53,821 bases of DNA from a virus: the IMG/VR virus record IMGVR_UViG_3300006124_000002, positions 1-53,821 of that record. One strand, written 5' to 3'. Numbering within the stretch: position 1 is the stretch's first letter; each line of letters begins with the position of its first letter. The notes beneath the pieces were generated by a model. The model saw nothing but the letters and a program-made list of their open reading frames with translations. It ran no database searches and was not told the DNA's origin. Below are positions 48,499 through 53,821 of this stretch, piece after piece. A program made the position numbers and the translations under genes.

Positions 48499-48659
48499 GT
48501 GAAGATACGCAAACAGAATTAGAATCAGAACTACGACTCAAGATCATCTATCTTGAGGAGGTTATCAAAAAAGTTATGGAATTTAACAGTATGGGAAAGA
48601 CGCTGAAGATCCATGAACTCTGTGCAACGGCATTGGAAAACATGGAGGAAACCAAATGA
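48495..48659 (+). CDS. Small coiled-coil protein, 54 aa
   Basis: Helical with heptads (ELESELRLKIIYLEEVIKK). ATGA overlaps at both ends. It opens the run of coiled-coil genes but lacks the MNPDTT start. Confidence 0.5.
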   Translation: MSEDTQTELESELRLKIIYLEEVIKKVMEFNSMGKTLKIHELCATALENMEETK

Positions 48660-48916
48660 ACCCCGACACCACACCAACACCGAGGACGGAAATCTATATT
48701 CTCGACCCTCTTCCTCCATGCGTTCCCGCTGAATTTGCTTGTGATCTAGAACGCGAACTCACAGAGAAAAACAACGAGGTCGCAAGGCTCAGGAAGCTTC
48801 TGAACCGAGCGATTGAAGCCATTCCAGATTCTCTCATGGATGAAGACGGGGGGCTTTACGAGAACACCGAACACACGAAGCTCAAAGCAGAACTGATCAA
48901 AAAAAGCAAAATATGA
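48656..48916 (+). CDS. MNPDTT-family coiled-coil protein A, 86 aa
   Basis: Begins MNPDTTPTPRTE and continues with a coiled coil DLERELTEKNNEVARLRKLL (~28-48), then a less conserved helical end. The start and the EVARLR block recur in at least four neighbours with near-identical DNA, so it belongs to an expanded family. Function unknown; oligomerisation is likely. Confidence 0.65.
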   Translation: MNPDTTPTPRTEIYILDPLPPCVPAEFACDLERELTEKNNEVARLRKLLNRAIEAIPDSLMDEDGGLYENTEHTKLKAELIKKSKI

Positions 48917-49497
48917 GCGACAACGAATGGCGAGAGCTTGGCCCTGACGAGATCCCACAAACAGGAGACCAATCGTATGACGGCAATCTTTTTGAATGGG
49001 TTCATATTAAGTATTCAACCAAGGAGCCAGCGAGTAAGTTTTTGTTTCCTATCCGCACCCGCCGCCCGTTGCCAAAGCGGGAGGCGAAACCCATCGACAA
49101 CGAGATCGTAAGGCTCAAAGAGATGATTAAAGAAGCCGCAAAGCGTGGCGACGAAATGGCCGAGCATTGGAAAGAGCGAGCCGAGAAAGCTGAAGCACTC
49201 GTTAAACAACTCCACCACCTAGCAAAACTACTACCCGAAGCTAGTAAAACCGAATTACCACACACCGATAGTATGTCAACGAGCACAGACAATTTACAAA
49301 TGACAACGAACAATGACAGCGAGGTCGCAAGGCTCCGTGAGCTTTTGAGCCGAGCGATTGGTCATATATACCAACTGTATTTGGATATTGATCCATCTGA
49401 CTACCCAGAAGGCCACGAATATTATAAAAGAGAAATAGAAGACCTTGAAAAATTAACCCGACTCGCCCCCGCTCCAGAGGAACCTTGCAAATGTTAG
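48913..49497 (+). CDS. Composite protein with EVARLREL block, 194 aa
   Basis: The N-terminal ~50 residues (WRELGPDEIPQTGDQ, FPIRTRRPLPKRE) look like a separate small domain common in phage and plasmid proteins. Coiled coil follows (~62-100; NEIVRLKEM), then a second block SEVARLRELLSRAIGHI at ~136-152 and a C-terminal helix ending APEEPCKC. It appears to be a fusion of a foreign N-terminus to the repeated coiled-coil module. Confidence 0.6.
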   Translation: MSDNEWRELGPDEIPQTGDQSYDGNLFEWVHIKYSTKEPASKFLFPIRTRRPLPKREAKPIDNEIVRLKEMIKEAAKRGDEMAEHWKERAEKAEALVKQLHHLAKLLPEASKTELPHTDSMSTSTDNLQMTTNNDSEVARLRELLSRAIGHIYQLYLDIDPSDYPEGHEYYKREIEDLEKLTRLAPAPEEPCKC

Positions 49498-49544
49498 TTG
49501 AAAATCTACAAGAAATACTGAAAAACATTAGAGAATCTGTATGA
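49491..49544 (+). CDS. Possible 17-aa peptide
   Basis: ATG 49491 to TGA 49544 encodes MLVENLQEILKNIRESV, overlapping its neighbours by 7 and 4 bases. Too short for confidence; the overlap pattern alone supports it. Confidence 0.25.
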   Translation: MLVENLQEILKNIRESV

Positions 49545-49636
49545 GTATAATTTTTCCTCATACATTTTTAGAATGGGTTGCGCTTTTGTTAGGTTTCGCA
49601 ATTTATAAGCTAATTAAACACATAATAACAAAATGA
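49541..49636 (+). CDS. Tiny membrane peptide, 31 aa
   Basis: Single hydrophobic helix (LEWVALLLGFAIYKLI) with a basic end, overlapping neighbouring ORFs by 4 bases on each side. Third single-span peptide of this operon. Confidence 0.45.
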   Translation: MSIIFPHTFLEWVALLLGFAIYKLIKHIITK

Positions 49637-50043
49637 ACCCCGACACCACACCAACGCCGAGGGATGAGCAAATCTGGACAACCGAATATCACCATGAACT
49701 GTGTGATGTGGTTGATATGGAATTTGCCCAACAGCTAGAACGCGAACTCGCCGAGACAACCAACGAGGTCGCAAGGCTCAGGAAGCGGTTAGAAAAAGCC
49801 GAAGAACTAATCCGAGGTCTGCACGATGGGTGGAAAAAAGCAAGAAAAGCTCACCTTGAAACCTGTAAAAATGCCCAAGCGGAAATTGAAAAGCTCCACA
49901 CCGAAAATGTCTGCCTTCAGGAACTCATCCAAGAGTTCTACGAGTGGACTAGGCGAGACTACCCAACGGAAGCCGAAGTCCGAGAGATCATGGATCGCTA
50001 CTACGATCTACTAAACCATAACCCGAACAATAAACCATCCTAG
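49633..50043 (+). CDS. MNPDTT-family coiled-coil protein B, 136 aa
   Basis: Begins MNPDTTPTPRDE like protein A. Residues ~37-62 hold QQLERELAETTNEVARLR, followed by a long helix (KRLEKAEELIRGLHDGWKK) to the C-terminus (TEAEVREIMDRYYDLL). The first ~15 residues and the EVARLR block are nearly identical to those of protein A at DNA level; the rest has diverged. Confidence 0.65.
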   Translation: MNPDTTPTPRDEQIWTTEYHHELCDVVDMEFAQQLERELAETTNEVARLRKRLEKAEELIRGLHDGWKKARKAHLETCKNAQAEIEKLHTENVCLQELIQEFYEWTRRDYPTEAEVREIMDRYYDLLNHNPNNKPS

Positions 50044-50056
50044 TTTACTGAAACAC

Positions 50057-50081
50057 CACAACAAATAGAAACATCAACACC
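50057..50081 (+). repeat. 25-bp leader repeat, copy 1
   Basis: The 25-mer CACAACAAATAGAAACATCA plus ACACC lies just before the RNA ligase start and again at 50921-50945 before another family gene. Both copies are followed by an ATTCAATAA-type stretch and an ATGAACCCC start, so leader and start codon were duplicated together. Confidence 0.7.
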
Positions 50082-50096
50082 ACATTCAATAATAAT

Positions 50097-50729
50097 ATGA
50101 ACCCCGACACCACCAAAATGGAAACGCTAAATAAAGAACTCAACTTCATAGGCTTCCCTAAGATTGCACGGCTTAATCGCCAAGTCATCGTCACCGAGAA
50201 GATCGATGGAACTAATGCTCAGATACGCATCACTAAAGATGGTCAATTCCTAGTGGGGTCTCGCTCTCGCTGGATAACTCCTGATAACGACAACCACGGA
50301 TTCGCTAAGTGGGCATACGCCCATAAAGACTCCCTGATGGAGCTAGGCGTAGGCTCCCACTTCGGAGAGTGGTGGGGAAGTGGCATTCAGCGTGGCTATG
50401 GATACACGCAGGGAGAGAAATTCTTCTCCCTATTTAACGTACAGCGTTGGTGCTTGGAGGGAAGTGCCCCGCAAAAGATGCCTACCGCTGACCCTCGCAT
50501 TGAGAAATACCAAGACGTTCTTCCTGCTTGCTGTGGCCTTGTTCCGATTCTTGGAGTCGGAGACTTCAACGAGGCGAACAAGCAGATTGAGCGGCTAAAG
50601 ATCGAGGGGAGCCAAGCCGTAAAAGGATACATGAATCCAGAAGGAGTGATTGCGTTTCACGTTGCTGGAAATGTGGGATTCAAGGTCACGATTCAAAAAG
50701 ACGAGGAACCGAAAGGAAAAACAAAATGA
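50097..50729 (+). CDS. RNA ligase (Rnl2-like nucleotidyltransferase), 210 aa
   Basis: Nucleotidyltransferase motifs in order: motif I TEKIDGTN with nucleophile Lys35, GSRSRWITP (~54-62), motif IIIa EWWGSGIQ (~91-98), motif IV EGVIAFHV (~182-189), motif V GFKVTI (Lys196). It would seal nicked RNA, e.g. tRNA cleaved by host defence nucleases. It starts MNPDTTKMETL: the first seven residues match the MNPDTT family and an inner Met8 may be the ancestral start. No polynucleotide kinase is seen beside it. Confidence 0.82.
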   Translation: MNPDTTKMETLNKELNFIGFPKIARLNRQVIVTEKIDGTNAQIRITKDGQFLVGSRSRWITPDNDNHGFAKWAYAHKDSLMELGVGSHFGEWWGSGIQRGYGYTQGEKFFSLFNVQRWCLEGSAPQKMPTADPRIEKYQDVLPACCGLVPILGVGDFNEANKQIERLKIEGSQAVKGYMNPEGVIAFHVAGNVGFKVTIQKDEEPKGKTK

Positions 50730-50932
50730 ACCCCAACAACAGCATTACCGAGTTCAGCAATCAACTCCTCGACGTTTGCGTCGAGTACCGAAAGCAACTC
50801 GACGAAACAAACAACGAGGTCGCAAGGCTCCGTGAGCTATTGGAGAGGCTATGCGATTCCGTTTTTGAAAATTGGGATGAAGGTATCGCCAATTATTTCC
50901 GCGAGGAAGCCAACAAGCTACACAACAAATAG
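50726..50932 (+). CDS. MNPDTT-family related coiled-coil protein C, 68 aa
   Basis: Starts MNPNNSITEF, a variant of the family opening, and has CVEYRKQLDETNNEVARLRE (~22-41) followed by a helical end. The DNA of the block is identical for 16 bases to copies in proteins A, B and the 194-aa protein. ATGA overlap with the RNA ligase. Confidence 0.6.
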   Translation: MNPNNSITEFSNQLLDVCVEYRKQLDETNNEVARLRELLERLCDSVFENWDEGIANYFREEANKLHNK

Positions 50933-50945
50933 AAACATCAACACC
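50921..50945 (+). repeat. 25-bp leader repeat, copy 2
   Basis: Exact second copy of the sequence at 50057-50081, spanning the end of protein C and the short gap before the next MNPDT gene. Confidence 0.7.
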
Positions 50946-50960
50946 GAATTCAATAAGAAA

Positions 50961-51470
50961 ATGAACCCCGACACAAACAAATGCCCCAACTGCGGTGCTG
51001 AATTTGCAACACTCACAGACGGAACCACATTTACCTGCGGAACCAACCGCCACCCAGACGGGTCTCACTCTTGTTCCGACCTCTGCCGCGAGCGCGAGGA
51101 GAACACCAAGCTCCGAGAACTTCTCCATTGTGCGGCTGATGATCTCCAGCGGGATGATGCGGTTCGCGCACAGGCCCAGCGCGCACTTTACAAATTTCTG
51201 AAAAAGGGAGTCCGACTTACCCACGCTCCAGAGGAACCAACTAATCCGACTTGCCATAACACCACGCACAAATTCAGCCATTGCGATTGTAACGAACCTG
51301 TCAGTTTAGATCCTGCATCAAAAGTCACCCATGAGGGGAATGTCCATGCAAAGGATAAACAGCAAACCAACGAGATCGCAAGGCTCCGTGAGGAGATTGA
51401 TAAATTATGGGAGGCTTTATCAGAAAAAGAAGACCGAAGGACGTCAACGGCATGGTTCCAACTCAAATGA
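50961..51470 (+). CDS. MNPDTT-family protein D with zinc-like Cys clusters, 169 aa
   Basis: Starts MNPDTNKCPNCGAEFATL: family opening fused to a zinc-ribbon (CPNC, FTCGT). A Cys-rich middle follows (CHNTTHKFSHCDC at ~110-122), and TNEIARLREEIDKLWEAL at ~134-152 is the family's coiled-coil block. The combination suggests shuffling of short modules. Start chosen from the family alignment and the leader repeat. Confidence 0.6.
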   Translation: MNPDTNKCPNCGAEFATLTDGTTFTCGTNRHPDGSHSCSDLCREREENTKLRELLHCAADDLQRDDAVRAQAQRALYKFLKKGVRLTHAPEEPTNPTCHNTTHKFSHCDCNEPVSLDPASKVTHEGNVHAKDKQQTNEIARLREEIDKLWEALSEKEDRRTSTAWFQLK

Positions 51471-51874
51471 GCCAATTCACTCAAACAGAATGCGAGCTTA
51501 AAAGGCTTTATGGATCGCATGAGAATAAAAGAAAGCCAGTTCCTGCTCTGTTTGCAATTAGGCTGGAACAACAACTGGAAAAGAAAAAACTAAAATTTGA
51601 ATCACTAAAGCACCTTTTGAAATTACAAGAAAAGTCTTGTAAGAAGATGGGGCAAAAAATCAATAGCTTAAATAAAATAATATCTTCACAGAATGGTGCG
51701 TTAAATCAAATAACTGCGGACGCAATAAATCTCCGTGAACAACGAGACAGAGCGATTGAGATTGCGGATGAGTTTTGGAAAAACCAAAAGCAAGCCGTGA
51801 CCGTTTGGCATTATGAGTTGGCAGATGAGCTTCAAGCCATCCGAGACGAGATCCAGAAGCTGAAATCCAAATGA
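51467..51874 (+). CDS. Long coiled-coil protein, 135 aa
   Basis: ATGA start at 51467. Nearly the whole length is coiled coil (LEQQLEKKKLKFESLKHLL; AINLREQRDRAIEIADEF; DELQAIRDEIQKLK). NLREQRDRA echoes the family's RLREL block but the DNA is not identical. More AT-rich in the middle. Confidence 0.55.
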   Translation: MSQFTQTECELKRLYGSHENKRKPVPALFAIRLEQQLEKKKLKFESLKHLLKLQEKSCKKMGQKINSLNKIISSQNGALNQITADAINLREQRDRAIEIADEFWKNQKQAVTVWHYELADELQAIRDEIQKLKSK

Positions 51875-52101
51875 GCGACACACCACAGTCAGACAAATTC
51901 GGGGAAGCATTGCGCCACAACTGGATTGAAAACCCGCATTGGGAGGACACAAGGGATGCCCATGATCTGTGCAGGAAGATCGAAGGGCAACTCACTAGGG
52001 CAGTAGCAATCTGTGATGCTATGATGGCATGGGAAACCCCACAGGATGCTAGGAATACATCCAAGGATCTTTCTAAACTCAAAAAGGAAATCAACGAATG
52101 A
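51871..52101 (+). CDS. Hypothetical protein, 76 aa
   Basis: Charged helical protein (NPHWEDTRDAHDLCRKIEGQ) with a Lys-rich end. ATGA overlaps at both ends. It recalls the family's region between start and coiled coil, but no repeat is shared. Confidence 0.5.
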   Translation: MSDTPQSDKFGEALRHNWIENPHWEDTRDAHDLCRKIEGQLTRAVAICDAMMAWETPQDARNTSKDLSKLKKEINE

Positions 52102-52280
52102 CCGACATATCCAAATGCCAGAACACAGATTGTCCCTCGCATATTCAATGCTGGAGGTATCTAGCCCCGGCATCAGATTACCAAGCATATGCAGACTTTA
52201 AGCCAGAAGAAGGACAAGACAAATGCGAATACTTTGAACAGGCTGATTGGCACTACAGCAAAAAGGGATTCAAAAAATGA
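52098..52280 (+). CDS. Cys-containing conserved-type phage protein, 60 aa
   Basis: Pattern CQNTDCPSHIQCWRYLAP ... YQAYADF ... KCEYF, which recurs in phages as a short zinc-like protein with four Cys. ATGA overlaps. Function unknown. Confidence 0.6.
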   Translation: MTDISKCQNTDCPSHIQCWRYLAPASDYQAYADFKPEEGQDKCEYFEQADWHYSKKGFKK

Positions 52281-52567
52281 AATCACCAATTGATGACATA
52301 CTAAAAGAGATTGGGTTAGAGACTCCCGATCTTCCTCCAATAAACAAGCGGGAAGCTATCGAAATGGGTCTTGTAGAGGGTCGCGAGAAACCCAAGAAAG
52401 GCATTTGCGGCAAGAGTGTCTATCCCTCTCAAGCCAAGTGCAACCAAGCCATCAACCACTTACTCAAGAACGGCAATTCCAACACCAGTTTCCTCCGGGC
52501 ATACCAATGCGACGAGTGCAAAGGAGGATGGCATATGTCTAGCTTTAACCCAAACAAACGGAAATGA
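52277..52567 (+). CDS. Small protein with C-terminal zinc-like motif, 96 aa
   Basis: ATG 52277 (MKSPIDDILK). C-terminal half: CGKSVYPSQAKCNQAINHLL and YQCDECKGGWHMSSF, the four-Cys, GWH-ending motif of small phage zinc proteins. It probably binds nucleic acid. ATGA overlap with the previous gene. Confidence 0.6.
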   Translation: MKSPIDDILKEIGLETPDLPPINKREAIEMGLVEGREKPKKGICGKSVYPSQAKCNQAINHLLKNGNSNTSFLRAYQCDECKGGWHMSSFNPNKRK

Positions 52568-52776
52568 ACCCACTATACTCAATCATAACAGCAGGAGCTT
52601 TATACACGACTCCTATCCAAACACAGACCATCTATGTCTCTAACCTATCGGCAACAGATGGCAGGGATTGCGGAGCCTACTACCAGGTCACCACTCTTCC
52701 CCAAATCGTTCCCGTAACTCCAGCAGTTATCCCGTTAGAGCAACCAATCCAAGAACAGGAACACGAAAATGATTAA
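52564..52776 (+). CDS. Putative secreted or anchored small protein, 70 aa
   Basis: Hydrophobic start (MNPLYSIITAGALYTTPI), then a Thr/Pro/Val-rich stretch and acidic end (PIQEQEHEND). The signal-like N-terminus is weak. ATGA overlap upstream and 8-base overlap downstream. Confidence 0.45.
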   Translation: MNPLYSIITAGALYTTPIQTQTIYVSNLSATDGRDCGAYYQVTTLPQIVPVTPAVIPLEQPIQEQEHEND

Positions 52777-52978
52777 GCAACCTAAAACATTAACGACATT
52801 AAAGAAATATCGCTATGGAGTCACCGAGAAGTACCCCAAGGGGTCAGCATATGACCCGGCACTATGCGGTTGGGTAGTCGTTGACGAGAAAGCTAAAACA
52901 AGTTGGCAATGTTCTAGAAAGAATGGTTACGGAAGAGATGGTCTATGGTGCTGTAACCACGGGCCACAGACTATTTGA
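52769..52978 (+). CDS. Small Cys-rich basic protein, 69 aa
   Basis: Basic start (TTLKKYRYGVTEKYPKGSAY), then WQCSRKNGYGRDGLWCCNHG with Cys and His near the end. Possible zinc site; no family recognised. Its stop is 5 bases before the glycosyltransferase ATG. Confidence 0.5.
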   Translation: MIKQPKTLTTLKKYRYGVTEKYPKGSAYDPALCGWVVVDEKAKTSWQCSRKNGYGRDGLWCCNHGPQTI

Positions 52979-52983
52979 ATCAC

Positions 52984-53703
52984 ATGATCATTACCTCCCA
53001 ACCATTCCTTAACGAACTTGACCAACTAGAAATCAAGTTTGAAACACTAAAAGATGTTGTTGATCTCCATGTTGTATATGAATCTTCAGTAACATTTAGC
53101 GGGGTAAACAAGCCTCTTTACTTTGAGGAGAATAAGGAAAGGTTCTCCAAGTACCCTGTGCATTATATCAATGTTGATCATCTTAATGATAAGACAGAAA
53201 AGATGTACTGTTGGGACAGGGAATATGCTCAACGAGAAGCTGTAATCAATGAGCTAAATAAGATTAATCCAGAGATTGTAATCTTTGGAGATGCTGACGA
53301 AACAGTCAAACCAGAGATGGTTGAGAAATTCAAAAACCTCAAATGCGAAACTGCCAATTTGGAGCTAGATATGCTTCTCTATTATTTCAATCGAAAACAT
53401 ACAGATCCTTGGCCTTATCATCGCATCACCTATTACAGAAATAAAACTCCAGATAGAGGCAACTGGTCATTCCCAAAAATCACAGATGCTGGATGGCACT
53501 TTGAGTATTTTGGTAGTCAGCAAACTCTGTTAGAAAAGATCAATGCAACATCTCATGCCATTGAGACAGGAGGTAGAGAGTTTTATAAACAAGTCAGAAG
53601 GGGAGAGAAACCGGGGATTGAATTATGCTCTGAATATCCCGACCAAAATCTACCTAAATTCGTTTTAGAAAATAAACAACGATTTAAGAATTGGTTTGCT
53701 TAA
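52984..53703 (+). CDS. GT17-like glycosyltransferase, 239 aa
   Basis: ATG 52984 (MIITSQPFLNELDQLEIKF). Family 17 features: an early VVYESSVTFSGVNKPLYF, the metal-site-like IFGDADETVKPEM, YYFNRKHTDPWPYHR and GWHFEYFG. GT17 enzymes add beta-1,4-GlcNAc in eukaryotes; phage and bacterial members have unknown acceptors. Its stop overlaps the converging minus-strand glycosyltransferase stop by 20 bases on the circle. With that gene it may modify capsid, DNA-linked or host surface sugars. Confidence 0.72.
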   Translation: MIITSQPFLNELDQLEIKFETLKDVVDLHVVYESSVTFSGVNKPLYFEENKERFSKYPVHYINVDHLNDKTEKMYCWDREYAQREAVINELNKINPEIVIFGDADETVKPEMVEKFKNLKCETANLELDMLLYYFNRKHTDPWPYHRITYYRNKTPDRGNWSFPKITDAGWHFEYFGSQQTLLEKINATSHAIETGGREFYKQVRRGEKPGIELCSEYPDQNLPKFVLENKQRFKNWFA

Positions 53704-53821
53704 ACAATGGTTTCTTGAACTTGCCCTCATAGTTCAGCGTTTCCAACTCTAACAAAGGCTTTTTCCTTTCCTGTAACCATTCCCTAGCCAAACGGCAATT
53801 TCTTAAGTTAGATGGGTCACG
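53684..53821 (-). CDS. 3' end of the GT9-like glycosyltransferase (continues at base 1509)
   Basis: The last 46 codons, stop included, of the gene annotated at 1-1509. In this right-hand copy the frame continues past the 120-bp overlap with KQTNS and ends TAA at 53684, inside the end of the plus-strand GT17-like gene. Confidence 0.9.
   Translation of the reverse strand, partial: RDPSNLRNCRLAREWLQERKKPLLELETLNYEGKFKKPLFKQTNS
53702..53821. repeat. Right copy of exact 120-bp terminal direct repeat
   Basis: Identical to bases 1-120. See the left copy for interpretation. Confidence 0.95.

Noticed and set aside
36891-51341. 17-mer TCACCCATGAGGGGAAT at 36891-36907 and 51325-51341
   Set aside because: Two isolated copies with unrelated flanks, one inside a gene; a 17-base coincidence in 54 kb is not rare enough to claim a site.
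1-53821. CRISPR array, integrase/attachment site or prophage repressor
   Set aside because: I saw no regularly spaced repeats with spacers, no tyrosine or serine recombinase signature and no cI-like repressor; the RHH protein alone does not establish lysogeny.

Overview
The window is a complete, circularly closed genome of a tailed phage with a short, podovirus-like tail. The last 120 bases repeat the first 120 exactly, so the unit is about 53.7 kb and the window edges cut one gene. The phage identity rests on a recognisable terminase large subunit (Walker A/B plus RNase H-like nuclease), a very large portal, a coiled-coil scaffold, a probable major capsid protein, a fibronectin-bearing tail tube/nozzle protein, ejection-type proteins and a lysis cassette. 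A GH108-type lysin beside a small lipoprotein suggests a Gram-negative-type envelope; the host cannot be named. Most genes lack a Shine-Dalgarno (SD) sequence, and several promoters sit only 8-12 bases before the ATG, so the host probably tolerates leaderless or SD-less initiation.

Two opposed transcription units diverge near 30.77 kb. The minus-strand late unit (30.75 kb down to 1 and across the junction) holds in order: a small protein, an HNH nuclease, portal, a 94-aa protein, scaffold, an endonuclease VII-type HNH nuclease, major capsid, small virion proteins, an 841-aa LamG-bearing fibre, the lysis genes, a set of related tail-appendage proteins, the tail tube proteins, three ejection-type proteins ending in a 2218-aa polyvalent protein with a HELWH motif, and a glycosyltransferase. 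The plus-strand unit starts with terL and a pentein (dimethylargininase/amidinotransferase-like) enzyme driven by its own promoter, then a calcineurin-like phosphoesterase, small DNA-binding and zincin-like proteins and tRNA-Gln. tRNA-Trp lies on the minus strand between terL and the pentein gene.

The region 36.6-40.2 kb is accessory and partly non-coding. It has a strong promoter reading into a highly structured stretch (candidate ncRNA), three small minus-strand genes including a terminase small subunit, twin palindromic operator-like sites, short direct repeats, and an ArdC-like antirestriction gene flanked by strong hairpins.

From 40.2 to 53.7 kb a tightly overlapping plus-strand operon carries many small proteins (zinc ribbons, a ribbon-helix-helix protein, a cluster of very basic peptides) and a recombination/replication module (RecT-like annealing protein, RecB/Cas4-like exonuclease, SSB-like protein, DUF1064-like nuclease, replication-initiator-like protein). 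It also has a Mom-like DNA modification gene, an RNA ligase, and an expanded family of coiled-coil proteins sharing an MNPDTT start and an EVARLREL block. It ends in a GT17-like glycosyltransferase that converges on, and overlaps, the glycosyltransferase at the left edge. No DNA polymerase, RNA polymerase, helicase, integrase or clear repressor is visible, so replication probably uses the host polymerase and the lifestyle is unresolved.
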